DNA of 64,000 nt from Lichenostomus cassidix (taxonomy: Eukaryota > Chordata > Aves > Passeriformes > Meliphagidae): NCBI GenBank assembly GCA_008360975.2, contig CM039198.1, forward strand, positions 10,994,547 through 11,058,546, read 5' to 3'. The notes below the pieces were generated by a model that saw only the letters and a list, made by a program, of their open reading frames with translations, had not been told where the DNA came from and did no database searches. This document shows, piece by piece, positions 1 through 18,636 of this stretch; within the stretch, counting starts at the first letter, position 1, and every line of letters begins with the position of its first letter. Position numbers and translations under genes: made by a program.

Positions 1-6063
<6,063 letters not shown>

Positions 6064-6232
6064 CTGAAGGAAAATACCCAACATATTTCTCCTGAAAATA
6101 GCACACAGGGATGGAGGGACTGAAGGAAAATATCCATCCTATTTTCTCCTGACAATAGCACACAGGGACAGAGGGATTGAAGGAAAATATCTATCCCATT
6201 TCTCCTGACAATAGCACACAGGGATGCAGGAA
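6064..6232. repeat. Tandem triplication, 56-57 bp unit
   Basis: Three diverged copies begin TGAAGGAAAATA at about 6065, 6121 and 6178. Each contains a TTTCTCCTGA(A/C)AATAGCACACAGGGA core. Spacing is 56 then 57 bases. It appears to be a local minisatellite in the intron; no coding role is seen. Confidence 0.85.
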
Positions 6233-9200
6233 TTGGGGCAATGCAAAAAATGTCCCATCCAGGCGTCACAAAGTCCTTGTGGGGACAAGGCTGGGACATG
6301 CCATGATAGGATCCCTCTGGAGGTGTGGAGTGTGGGCACTGCCTGGGCACATCAGCAGCAGGTCGGGATGGTTTTGGATCCCAGCTCTGAATCCGTGCAT
6401 GTCCCCAGGGCGTGTGGCTTCCCCGGCCACGTTTTCTCTAGATGGAGGCACTCAGGAAAAGTGGCTCCCGCCCTCCCTCTGCCTCGGCCCGAGGTTAATC
6501 CCCTGCTGTGCTGAAGCCTTTTGCCTTGTTCCTAACATGACTTGGCCTGGCTTTAATTTTCAGCCACTGCTTCTTGTTGAATTTCCCTAAATTCAAGTGG
6601 CTCTTTAGCAACCCATTTTTTCTTTCTATGAACGCCTTTGAGGGCTGGAATAAAAATCAGCTCCCAGGGCTGGCATCACCTCCACTCCCCATGCTTTGCT
6701 TTGTACCTGGTGGAGAGGACACCCCTGCACCCCTGCAGACCCAGCTATGAGCCAAACATGGGCCAGGTGCTGAGAGCTCTCTGATGAAAGGTTTTGGCTT
6801 CAATTTCTCCACTAAGCCCAGTCCTGCTGTCTCCCGCTCTCTTCTTTCTCTTATTCTGCCAAGGACCTCACAAGCCTTTTGTTCCCTGACTTTATTGTGC
6901 ACAGATGTACAGAGCATCATCAGAGCATCTCTACCTGAGCTGCCAGGCTTGGGGCTGAATAACCAGATTTCATTTAAACACAGATGTTCTGAAACCTGGA
7001 GAAGGTTGGAGAAGGAAGGAGGAAAACTGCGGTTTGGAGCCACACAGAGAAAGCACCACAGAATCATCTCCTCATTAAAACCAGTGACTTGGTCAAATGA
7101 ATTCCTCAAAGAAGGTCAAGGTGGGCAGGATTGTCCATGTGGGAGAAGGAAAGGAGGGACATGAATGGAGGGGCAGGCTGGGGCTGTGTGCTGCGAGCTG
7201 TGGTTGTGGTCTTTGTGCTGCTGCAGCGTCCCCCGGGCCCCGCATCCCAGCGCTCTGCGTCTCCCAGGACGAATTCCTCTCCGTGGTTTTCATTCAGCAA
7301 TGACAATGCTGCCCTTTCAAAAGACCCCACCCTCCCAAAGCTTATATTTTGGCAATTTTCAAAATGCAAATTGCTTTTTAAACAAACGAAAACCCCAAAA
7401 CATTTTGTTTTAATTTTTGCAAACAATAATTCGGGAGAGGGGGGAAGGAAAAGGGGAGGATGGAAGAATCCAGAGGCTGAAAGTAATCTCTAAATTTGAC
7501 TTGAATTTATGAACAGTCTCAGTCTTCTTAAAATTATCCTTTTCCCAAACAAATTTTCTTCCCAGAAAATTGCTAGCTCAGCCTCAGCCTTTATTTCTTT
7601 TCTACAGGAGAAATCCTGATGTGCAGGGTCCTGGTCCCCAGGAGGGACACCCTGCCCATGCCCACCTTGGGGGAGCTTTGCTCCCAGGGCACCCCTAGAG
7701 ATATCTTTGGGGATGTTGTTCTTGAGGACCATAATGGTCAAGGAAACAGCTACCTTTAAGTCAAAGAGAGGGGACAACAGAGGTGAAGCAGCCAGAGCCA
7801 GCAGAGTCCTGTCTGGACTGGGAGGTAGATAGAAATCCCCCATGGAGACAGCAGGAGGGTGTCCCTGGTCCCCTACAGAGTCCCTTCAAGCCACTGCCAA
7901 CCAGTTTGAGGTTTTGGAGCAGCTGAGCATGAATTTGGATCTGGTGGATGAGCTCTTCCACCACTACAGATCACTGCACCTCACCAGTCCAGCACAGGCT
8001 GCCAGGGCTGTGCCTGGTGAGTGATTCCAGGTCCTGCAGGGATCTCTCCTGGGGGTTTGGATCTTTGGAAGGCTTCTGTCTGTGCATGGTGTGATCTCAC
8101 AGGGGTCTCTCCTGAGGGCTATGGGTGCTCCCAAGAAAGGGAGAGGGCTTCTGTCCATGCTTGCTGCAGCAGGATGGCCAAAGCATGAATGAACACCAGT
8201 GGCAAAATCCTGCGGAGCAGAGCCACTGCTCGTGGCCATGGGAGCTTGGATCCATCTGGATTGAGCACTTGGATCCAGGATCTGCCCCATGCCCTCCTGT
8301 GTGGCCCAGTGCCTCCCACCACAGCCCCAGCTGGCCGACACCAAACAAAAATGTTTGCTCAGGAAAATTCATCTGCGTGAGCTATTGAGTGTGAGTAAGG
8401 AGGAGGCTCGGAAGTTGGTTGGGTTGGCTCAGGCAAGGGGAAATCCATGGGGGTGTTGTGGCTGCGAGGGGCAGACACAAGGTCTGTGCCAGGCCCAGGT
8501 TTTCCTGACAGTCAGAGCTAAAGGATGGAGGGAAGTGTGTGGATACACCACAAAAAATGCAGCTGTGGCTGGCATTGCCCACAGGGTTAGAGCCACAGAC
8601 CTGGCCTGCAGCAATGGCAAGCGGGGACTGGGGGGAAGGGAAGGAAAGGCAGAGCCCCAGCCTTGCTGGGACACCCCGTCTGTTGGGGGTGACAGCTTTT
8701 TGGGGAGCCCCTCACACTCTGACCCACTCCTTGAGAGGCCAAATGTCTCTCAACTGCCTCTACCCCTGAGAGCAAGGAATGGCCAAACTGCCAGCATAGG
8801 AGAGGCAAGAGAGAAGGATTCTGGGCAAGAAACACACTGAGGGCATCTCCCCTCTCAGCATGAAAAGGGCTTGGGGAACAGTAGACATTTCCATGCCTAA
8901 AAATCCTGAGGAATGGCAATTCTGTGGAAAAGCTCTGGACAAGATGTCATCAGAGTGACTCAGGACATCCCTGGGGAGGCTGCACTACCCAAGTGCCCTT
9001 CAATTCCCACTTTGCCAGTTCCCAAAGCCCTACATGCCTCAGGACAGAGAGGCTCTGGAGATGTCACTGTCAACATTGGTTCTACGAAGTGTAACAATTC
9101 TCTGGGACATAGAAGTTGGTAATAGAAAATTGACACCCGCCTGGGATTTCCAATGATAAGACCCTCATTCTCTTTTCCATAAAAAAAGCCAGACTCAGTG

Positions 9201-12200
9201 TTTGGGCTGAAATGACTGGGAGTCTGAGTCAGGCTGAGCATTTCTAGAAAAGTCCCTGCTAAAATGATTCAGCTGGAAATGAGAAACAAGGCTAGTGAAA
9301 AATCCTCTGTTGTGCCAACCCTAACAAATCTAGGGATTTATTTCCTTAAAGAAAATCTATTGACCTTATATTTGAAGCCAAGGCTTAAAAAGAAAAACAC
9401 TGTTCTCTGCTAGGGATGTGTCTGTTGCTGTCTCTAAGAAGAGCTGCTCAAGCTTGGCTGTGCTTCTCAGTCACTGAGAAAGGGAGACATGTTTGGTCAA
9501 AGCTGAAGGAGTTTTGCAGCTGAATTCCCTGAAAATCTGATTTTCACTGGCCAAACCATGCTCCAAACCAGGCCTGCAGAGACAGGGCAGAGGATTCCTG
9601 TCCTGCTGGTGGACTCTTAGGTGCTGAGTGTGGCAGTACCACCTTGATCCCTCCTGCCTGAGGTTCACCTCCGTCCATCAGGGCTTCCCAATGGAGCCCT
9701 GCCCTGCCATGGTCATCGTCAGGTGCATCAGCAGGAGGGGAGAACTCCCAGCAGATGCTGGGGAGTGGGGAGGAGAAGCAATTGCTAAACAGCAGAGATT
9801 GACAGATTCAACCCATGAATGTGTTCTGGGGATTGTCCTCACCCCAGCAGACAATAGGGGCAAACCAGGCATGGCCATGGTTAACCGATTGTCCATCAAC
9901 ACCCGGAGCCAGATGAAATAGTGCCCATCCAAAGTGGGCAGCAGATGGACAGCTTGGCAAGGCCAAATCCTAAAATGTGGTCTCTGGTTTTGAGAGCAGA
10001 TCCAGGGAGAAAGCCCAGAGCTGTTCACAGATCGAGCCCCAAAGAGGAAAGGACAAGTCTTGTCAGATCAGCTGCTGAGGGTTAATTGTCAACACTCAGA
10101 ATTATCGAGTTTTTTCCAGCATGGTGAGACCAAAACCCTTCCCAATAGCACCAGACCCCTTTGGAGAGCACCCAGCAGCTGCTGTCAACCAGGCCCTGTG
10201 GCTGCCTGTCCATCCTCCAGCCCCACAAGCCATGGGAGCTGATCCCAACAGCCACAGGCACCACTGGGAACTTAACCTGCCACGTGAACCTGTCGGACTG
10301 GGATCTTATCTAGGTTTGGATTGATTTCATGGAGAGAGAGATTTCCATAACTGTTTCCACATTTATTGGTTCCAGCCTGGACTGGAGCACCAGAATCTCC
10401 TGAGGTATTTCCTGGCTGTACACATGGTGTTTCAGGCCCCACAGGAAGCATCAGAGGAGCAAGAGCAAGACTTACTCCTGAGAGATTTACAGCTCCCAGA
10501 TATTTGGATTTTGAGCCAGATTTGAACAATCTCCGGGCAGTGAAGCTCTCCCCACTGCCAGGCAGCACACGTGGCAAACAGCTGCTGGCAGCCCACGAGG
10601 TCCAACGGAGCTGTGTGTTCCTTCCTGGAGTCCTCAGGGACATGTCCAGTGACCTGCAATGGCTCCTTCAAAGCCACCAGGCAGCTGAGTGTCCACCAAC
10701 AGGCGAAAGGGGTGGAGGAGGAACCTACAGGCCCGTTGTGCTGCATTGAAATGTCGGCGTTTGTGGCAGCCTCTCACCCAAGGCATTTTCTTCCAAGACA
10801 AAAGCAGTCTTACTCAATACAGGATGGGAAGCACAAAGCCAGCCTTGCCCTGGTGCAGCACACGCGGTTGGACTCCAAGAGCCTGGAAATGGGCTATAAA
10901 TTGCCCTCGCTTCCTCCAGAGTGCTGGGAGGGGACATCCCTGCCCTGGCACTGGAGTGGAGTCTTCTCCCAACCCAGAGTACCTCGGGCCTTCAGCCTAA
11001 TCACAAGTGTGTCTCAGGAGGCACCTCTGGGCCCTGGGATGAGAGCTGCAGGGGGTCTCACCTCAGGGGTGCTCTGGGGCTGGGAAGGTGGGCAGAGCGT
11101 GTGCTTGACCCACATCCTGCACTGTCTGCCAGGGTCCTACTGTGACCAGTGAAGGGATGGCACTCACAAGCACATCCAGCAAAAGCTTTGACCAGGATTT
11201 GATTTGGCTCTGACCAGATTTTCTCCGCAAATCAGGTATTGTGCAGAAAGTTTGCAGATAAGCTTCAGATTGGAAGGAACTTCATATATTTTTTCCTCAT
11301 TTTTTTGAGAAAGGAAAAGTCAAGAAGTGAACTCTCTATTTCACTCTGGGAGATGATACCAGCCTGTCATCAGTTTGCGTTGTTTAATTGTACCATCCAA
11401 ACCCAGTCTCCTGAGATTGTCCATCCTTTGAAATGAATTGTTTGCATCCCGTAATTCATCCAGATGCCATCCAAAGGCAGGAGCTGATGGGAGAGTTCTC
11501 CCTACAGTCCATGGTTTATCAGGGAGAGCACAGAGCCCCCAGCCCCTGCTCTGCCCCCCCAGCCCAGCTCCAATGTGCTCCTGAAGTGTCAGTGTTTATT
11601 TAGAGTCGAGGGGAATCCACTTGGGAACAATTTACCCACTTAGACTCTGCCCTTGTGGTTTCCCTCTTATCTGGTACTGATCTCAGTAGCAGCTTCCCTC
11701 GGCTGCTCCAGCGAGTGTGGTGCTTTCCAAGACCTTTCTCCTCTCTCTATCCCATGCTTGGTGTTTCCCTCCTCCATGTCCAGCCTGAAGACCTCATTGG
11801 CAGATCTGAAACTCTGCAGTTTGAAGGGATGCTTTTCAAATTGCCAAAATCCTCGTCCCTGTCCCCATGTTCTTGGTCTCATCAATACTTTTGTGTTTCT
11901 GTGAAACCAGAACCCTGCAGCTCAGAAGGAGGGCACTTGGTGGGGCTGAGCACCCCAAACCTCCAGGTGGTCCTCCAGGATATTTTCCTATAAGCTTCCC
12001 TGCATTGCTGATCCAGGAGGGATCAGCCACTTCAGTGTTAAAGCCACAGCACAAACAGATACTGAAAGAATTTGCTCATTCAGAGCAAAGGTTACCCAAA
12101 ATGCACAAGGCTGATAATGCAACCAGCCCAGCAAAAAGTCAAAGGCTTCTCTAATCTGGATTAAAACTATTCAACCCAGAAGGACCAGAGATACAAACAG

Positions 12201-13390
12201 CCTCAGCTCTGCCTCCATCAGTGCCCCAGGGAGCCAGGAAACTTGGCCATGGTTCCCCACAGCCAGGGGTGAAAGCAAAGCAGGGCGGTTTTAAACCAGC
12301 TCAGGCTGTGCTTCCCCCGGGGCAGACCCGGCTTAAAGCGATGCTACTCCTGTGCCCGGTCCAGGCTAATTCAGCCTCCTGTGAGGTCGGGCTGTGCCGG
12401 GCTCCACTTCATAAACAGTGTTCAGGAACGTGTTGTGTTTTTTTAACCCCAGATCATTTCCCAGTCTCCTCTGGAGCACGGCCAGGGCAATTGTTAAACC
12501 AGCCCCAGCCAGCCCCACTTCCGAAGGGACCCTGTGGCTGCTGCGGGAGCCTGGCACCGAGCTGGGCACAACCCAGGGCTGATCATCCCCCCCAAAGCCA
12601 GCAGCACCCCCACCACGGTGCCACTGCAGCAGAAACACCTCTCTGGAAACCAGCTCCTGCAGGATTTCCCTCTGAACTCTGCATCACTCCTTCAAGGACC
12701 CTTTTGTGCTTTCCCCATCATTGGTTTGGTGCTGCCTTCCCTGCTCTCTGCCAGGATCCCATTGTTCCCTCATTCCAGGCAGTGCCGGTGGCTGCAGCTC
12801 TGTATTTGCACCCCCCAGACCCTATATCCCCGTGGCTGCAAGGCAAAGGGGACCCAGGGGACCCCTGCTCAGAGGATAACACCCTCCTTGGAGATAACAT
12901 CCTCCTTAGAGCTGGGAAATCAAGTTCTCCTGCAGGCAGATCCCAGGGAGTCCCATAGCATGGCAAAAAGCCCCAGGGAGGGGGACTCTCCAAGGGGATG
13001 GTCCCCTCAGTTTTGTCACACATTTCTGGTCCTGCCTGTGCCTGCGGACGCTGCCCCAGGTCGTGCCTCACCCTGGGAGCTGGAGCTCAGGGTGGCTTTG
13101 GGAGTGCTCCCGTCCCCATGAGTGACAAACCTCAGCCTGGCCACTCGAGGTGCCAGACATAAGCCTAGCTTGACAGATGATGGCTCTCGGGAAGGCTTTT
13201 GGTTTCTCTCCGAGGCTGAGCTGGCTCAGGGGAGCCATTGGCAGCTCAGCACGTTCATTTCCACCCGGCAGAGCCGGACTGAGCCTCAGGGCTGGGCTGG
13301 AGAGGTTGGCCCTTGGCTGTCCCACAAGCTCCAGGGCTTGGGCTCAGCCACTGCTGCTCAACAGCTCCTTCCTCAGGGAGGAGATGCTCC
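6233..13390. other. Intronic stretch, no gene seen
   Basis: Non-coding intron. It includes one AT-rich island (7310-7435, listed separately) and a weak diverged duplication of about 67 bp at 8033-8165 (two similar segments each with a TCTCTCCTG block and a GGCTTCTGTC block). Frames around 9.6-10.8 kb on both strands are open for 100-200 codons but match nothing I recognise and lack a convincing acceptor-donor pair. Confidence 0.55.
7310..7435. promoter_or_regulatory. AT-rich island, candidate conserved element
   Basis: This is a sharply AT-richer block inside GC-moderate intron with repeated AAATTGC/GCAAATT and TTTTGCAAA words, an ATGCAAAT-type octamer-like core near 7360 and A-tracts. Such composition islands inside developmental gene introns are often conserved enhancers, but conservation cannot be seen from one sequence. 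It may equally be neutral AT-rich DNA. Confidence 0.25.
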
Positions 13391-13394
13391 CCCG

Positions 13395-13556
13395 CACAGC
13401 TCCATCCCAGCACAGCTCCATCCCAGCACAGCTCCATCCCAGCACAACTCCATCCCAGCACAGCTTCTTCCCAGCACAGCTTCTTCCCAGCACAGCTCCA
13501 TCCCAGCACAGCTCCATCCCAGCACAGCTTCATTCCAGCACAGCTCCTTCCCATGA
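13395..13556. repeat. 16-bp minisatellite, about 10 copies
   Basis: The unit is AGCTCCATCCCAGCAC with variants (CTTCTTCC, CTTCATTCC). Because 16 bases are not a multiple of 3, the repeat is open in several frames and gives a periodic 16-residue translation on both strands (Ser/Gln/His/Pro-rich on plus, Trp/Cys-rich on minus). That periodicity is an artefact of the repeat rather than evidence of a protein. Confidence 0.95.
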
Positions 13557-14064
13557 CAACTCCATTTCCTGGGCAGGAGGCCAGACCAGGAGTCAGAAAC
13601 ACTCATCTCTGCCTGTGCCATCCCAGCTGCAAAGCCCATCTGTCCTGATAACACACCTGTCCTGGTTAGACACCAGCACATTGAGCCACCCGAAGCTCCC
13701 AGAGCTGAAATCAAGAGTCACCCATTTTTTGAAAATATTTTCTAACTCTCTTCCATTGATTAATGCATTTAAAAATAGCTGAGTGCTTTGTAGGACTGGT
13801 TTCTTTCCTCAGAACTTGCACAGAGAAGAGCCAGTGTCTTCCAAACCAGACATCAAGCATCACTTGTCCAAAATAAGTTTTGATCTTCCCTGCATGATGG
13901 GTCCCTCTGTTTTCTGGGAATGAAGTTCCTTAATAATTTTGGGCTGCTTCAGCTCAGCAGAACCAGTCCAGGAAGGGCCTGAGCTCGGGCAAATCTGCCA
14001 AGTGCTGGGGCAGGAGTGTGCATGGAAAACACCATTCCAGAACCCTGGGGCTGGGCACACCCCC

Positions 14065-14140
14065 CTGTTGTGCCAATAAAATGCAGTAGATTGCTGCTAA
14101 TTAATCCCTAATCCATCAATCAGTCAATCAGTCCTACAGT
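14065..14140. promoter_or_regulatory. AT-rich island with TAATTAAT and ATCAATCA motifs
   Basis: This segment contains CTAATTAATCC, then three ATCAATC/GTCAATC words in a row at about 14115-14132 (PBX/HOX-like cores). It stands out from the GC-richer surroundings. Candidate regulatory element only; motif presence alone is weak evidence. Confidence 0.25.
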
Positions 14141-14874
14141 GACTGTGAAGGGCCATCCGTCCCCAGGGCACAGGGTGAGAAAGGTGGGAAGTCAATCACT
14201 GGCACAGGGTTTGCTCCCTCTGCTTTGCTCTTTGCTCTGCTCCACCAACACCCAAAATCCAGCAGCTTTGATGCCAAGGCAAGGAGCAGTCAGAGCTCCT
14301 CTCTCCCAGCCCACTCCTGGCCACCACTGCCTGTCCCAAGGCGTGAGCACAGCCTTCCCCGGCCATCTGAGCTGGTGACAAACACAGTGGCACCATCCCA
14401 TTCCCTGCGCTTGGCAAACAAACAAACACCACCAGATGCAGGGAAGGTCCTGCTGTGGCTTCCCCTAACTCTGCTGTGCCTCAGTTTCCCTTTCTGGAAG
14501 TAGGGAAAGGGACCCTGGGTGGGTTTTGTTGTGGCAAAGGCTGAGAGCTCTGGGTGACAGGAGCCAGAGTTGTCTGTGGATCTGCAGAAATGTGTTGGAT
14601 GACATAAAAATTCAGCTCTAGATGGGAAAGCTCAGCAGAGATGGATTTTAATTCCTTTTCCAAGTCTTCCAAAACCTGAGCTAATCCCACGAACCAGTCC
14701 AAGCTTGTGTGGTTGATGGGGTGAGCATCCAGCTTCCAGCCCACAGTCACCTGGACCCGGCATCCTTCCAGGCTGGCTTTGGAAAAGCCCTACAGGTGTG
14801 AAGTGCTGTGTTTGCTCAGGGATATTCACACCTTCGGGGCTGTGGACAAAGCTCTCCTGCGTGCTCTGGGTAAA

Positions 14875-15185
14875 CAGAGCTATCTTATCTCCGGGACGCT
14901 ATTGGGGCATCTTAGAGGGAAGGAAAATTCCGCTGATGAGCCTGACCTCCCAGTTGTTATCCTGGCAAGAACATGATGGTGTTTCAGGGAGGTGTTGGGA
15001 TGAAGTTTGTCCTGCTCCCCCCACGCCATGGCTTTCTGCTCCCGGCCAGGCTGGGCGGTCCTGGGACTCCCGGCAAGGCACTGGTGTATTTTGTTTTCCT
15101 GGAGATTGGGGTTTTATCAAAAGCTGACAGGCTTATCCTGCCTTATCAGGGCAGCAGTGCTACTGTTAATGGTTTTCTGTAACAG
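14875..15185. promoter_or_regulatory. Cluster of GATA-type motifs
   Basis: Reverse-complement GATA cores (TTATC/CTATC) occur at 14881-14890 (twice), near 15113, and at about 15132 and 15142 (CTTATCC and CTTATCA ten bases apart, one helical turn). The run 14780-14975 is also open on the plus strand for 65 codons, but the translation matches nothing I know. The regulatory reading is an inference from motif density. Confidence 0.3.
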
Positions 15186-16461
15186 GCTCTGGGCAGGAAT
15201 GTGGATTGTGCTGGGCTCGGGGAGCTCAGGGAGGATGGGCAGCCCCGGCTGAGCTCGGCATCCCCTGCCCACTGCGGGGTCTCCATGGAATGCAGCAGCA
15301 CGATCCACTCAGGAATGGGACTATCCTGCAGTGTCCATGTTCAACAGCAAGACCCCAACACCTCTGGACATTCTGAGCATGTAACCCAAACCCTACCTTA
15401 AGCCACTGTTTGGATGGAAAAATGCCTGGTGGTGCAGGACAAGGCGAGTGGGTGGGTATGGACACACTGCCAGCAGCAGGGGACACCCCGTGAAGGACAC
15501 TCAGCTCCTGGCTCTGCGCTAAGCCCAGCCCCGAGGTGGTGTGGAGCTGGCAGTGACCCCACTGACCCAGCAGCACTGAGGATGGAGCAGGCAGACATCG
15601 ACTCAATCCTGAGTCCAAATCTGACCCTATGGCCTCCCTCGGGCAAGGATGACACACCTGGAAATGCAGCAGCACTTCCCTGCCCAGCCCAGAGTCTGCA
15701 GCTGCCTGCTCACTTTTCGGGGTCACTTAGGGCAAACTTTGATGGCTTCAAGTCAAAACACACAGCCCCAGGAAGGCTGTTCCTGTTTGTCTCTGAGGGA
15801 TTTAATCCAGATCAAAGCTAGTCAAACACGAGGTTTTCTCAACTTTTCTGCTGGGATCAGCCTCCCGTGCATGCCACGGCCCTGGGACACTGCCTTGGCC
15901 AGCCTGGCCCCCACTGATTCTTTCTCGCAGGCAGGGAGGCCAGGGAAGACCAGGACTGTTGGAAGAGGATGAGTAATCCCTGGATGTGACAGCATTCCTG
16001 GCAACTGGGCAGGTCTTTGGAGAGGAGCTTGACATGAACACCCACACACATAAAGCTGCATGTTCTCCAGGACAGCAAAGGCTGTTTAGGGTGTGGAAAC
16101 TCCTTACCCTTCATTTTGGCCAAGAGTTGAGGAATGGGAGTGCCTAGTGGGTTCCCTGGCAGGGAGAGAAGGATCCTGTGGTCCCCCCTTTCCTAACACC
16201 ACATCACCCACATTTTCTGAGCCCCCTTTTTTCCATGGGGCTGTGGCCATGCAGCCACTGCCACCACCCCGGGTCACATCTGTAACCCCAGGGTCACTGC
16301 CAAACCCACCCTGCAGCAGAGCGTTGACACCTCGACAGCCCAAGCAAAGGTGCTGACAACCTCTTGAGGGAGATGGGATGGAGTCCTGGGTGTCCCAGCC
16401 ACCTTCTGCTTTGTCCTGGGGGCACCAGAGCCACCACACAGTCCTGGACCTGCCAGGCAGA

Positions 16462-16510
16462 TTTTATCGGGACCCTTTAATTAGCTGATTATGGGCAATT
16501 AGCTCCGACT
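16462..16510. promoter_or_regulatory. Homeodomain-motif cluster
   Basis: Within about 45 bases there are TTTATCG, TTAATTAGC, TGATTATGG and CAATTAGC. This gives three ATTA/TAAT cores at roughly 10-base spacing in an otherwise GC-rich neighbourhood. Candidate binding-site cluster; not demonstrated. Confidence 0.25.
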
Positions 16511-18544
16511 GGCCCCGGTACAGGCTGCAGACCTGGTTCCAAAGGAGGGCTGCAGAGGTGCAGACATTCCCGGGATTCTGGGTGGTAGCAGCAGCACTGG
16601 CCATGATGAAGAGGATGCTCAGAGGTGGGTTTGTGCCACTTGAGCCACTTTGTCCCTAAAATTGCCCATCCCACCACCATGAGAGGAGGCTTCATTCTGT
16701 TTTGGGTCCATGGTTGTGGTCCATGACCACCCCTACAGGAAGGATCATGACTGGTGCTTACATGGACATGGGACAGCCTGAGCATGGGTGGGCATTGAGC
16801 CATGTCCCCACAAATCCTGGAGCCAGCCATGAACAGATTCCCATCCCAAAATACCCTGGAGTTATGCCCAAAGTTTAAATCTGACCTGCCAGGCACATTG
16901 CAGGGACGGGCTCATGTCCAGAGCATCCTCCCTCCTGTTCATCCCACGGGAAGGGTCTCTGGATGTGTGATCCCACAGAGTGGCTGGGAGCAGGGGAAGC
17001 TGGGCCAGACCAGCCCCATGCCAGGGCCCATGTGGTGCCAAGGGTGCAGAGAGGGTGACCTGGCTCTCGTGGGACAGCATGGCCACAGCATGACCATGTG
17101 ATGTGGCTGCTCCTCAGGTCACACCTCAGGTGACATCTCTGTGCTGTGGGACAGGGTTGGGAAAGCTACCCACCCTGGGCTGGGAGATGAACGATGTGGA
17201 GCAGGGTGACAGCCTAATCCCCTCACGTGAGGAGTTTTTCTTCCTATTTGGATATGATCCCCACTTTCCTGCAGTGCAGCTGCTGCTCCAGACTTACATG
17301 GAGTCTGTCTCGGTGGGAGACTGCTCCAGGCTTCAGCTGCAGTTCCTGAATTTTGCCCAAAAGTTACAGAGAGGAGATTGCATTTCTCTGAAGGAAACTG
17401 CATTTCCTCCAGTTCCAGCAACAGGCTGGGAGCAGTCCTGGATTTTAATCTGGCCTCTGCCTTTGAGTCTTGGATGTTGCTCTGAGCCAAACCTCTGATC
17501 CTGCTGTGGTTCATTTTCAGGCGCGTGTGCCCCAGAAACTCTTTTTTTTCCTAAATTAATTTTTCATACAGAATTCTTTCATTTGATGGATGCAGTGAGA
17601 AACTATTTCCCAAACAGGAAAGAGGACCTCCCTCCCCCTGCTCTCTGCTGTGGATGTTTTTAATAACAACATCAATTGTCTGCAAACAACTTATTCCTTT
17701 CTGACCTCAAAACAACTCCTGGTTAGTGCATTCCAGTATGGCCACAGACCGAGGCTCAGTGACTTCACAGGGCCTTCAGGAGCTTTTCCATCACAATGCC
17801 CAGTCAGGGAAGGGCCTGATCCTGGCAGATGGGAATGGCTTTGGCTCTGCTGGGGATGAGGATGCTGAGCGGCTCAGAAACACACCCCGAACCCTGCTGC
17901 TGCTGTGAAAGTGTTTTCCCTGGTGTTCCGAATTTCAGCTGCTCCCTTCCCCCCAAATTTCCAGCCATGTGGACATCTCTGCTTGTCCTTTGTCCTGAAG
18001 GCTGAGTAGTGTTTCTGCTGTGGCACCAGGCTCCTCATGCCTGAGCCAGCTGTGCTTGGCAGGAGCAGGAGGAGACACCCCTCAGGAATTGCTGATACCC
18101 TGTGTGGATCAAGGAGGGGTTTTGGTGGGGGGTCAAAGGGAAAGGGAATCTGAAGCCCCCCCAGTGCCACCCTCGAGGGGGGATGTGTCCCCCACCCTGC
18201 TGCAGGCTGTGCCACCCACAGCCCAAGGCTACACAATGACAGAGGTTTAATTGGATAGTGCAGATGCAGAGCAGCATTTAAACCCAGGTTCGACCTGGCA
18301 ATATGGGATCACCTTCCATTCTCATCCCCAGCTCCCACAGGAATCACCACGCAGTGGGGATGTGGCCAGCACAGACGATTCTCTCACAGCCACCTCCCGT
18401 GGTGGCACATCAGGTCCTGCCCTTGGCCAGGGCAGAAGATCTGCTGTGCCCCTGGAGCAGCCTGGCGAGTGCTCCAGTCACAGGCTAATCTCTGGGCATT
18501 GCACATTCACAGCTGTAACACCCAATTGTCACATTTGTGATGCT

Positions 18545-18636
18545 GCACAGCTGCACCCCAGAGATCACAGCTGCACCCCAGGGATCACAGCTGGACCACA
18601 GGGATCACAGCTGGACCGCAGGGATCACAGCTGGAT
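18545..18636. repeat. 20-bp minisatellite, about 4.5 copies
   Basis: The unit is about GGGATCACAGCTGGACCACA, with early copies reading CTGCACCCCA in place of CTGGACCACA. There is a gradual change along the array from CTGCACC to CTGGACC types. Intronic, no coding role seen. Confidence 0.9.

Larger units (their letters stand above)
13557..18544. other. Intronic stretch with AT-rich islands, no gene seen
   Basis: Non-coding intron. AT-rich blocks occur at 13720-13790, 14065-14140, 14875-15185, 16465-16510 and 17545-17600; the clearer ones are listed separately. No recognisable exon, RNA gene or transposon was found. Confidence 0.55.

Noticed and set aside
10272..10749. Overlapping open frames on both strands with protein-like segments
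   Set aside because: No acceptor-donor pair, no known domain, and both strands are open at once, as expected for chance.
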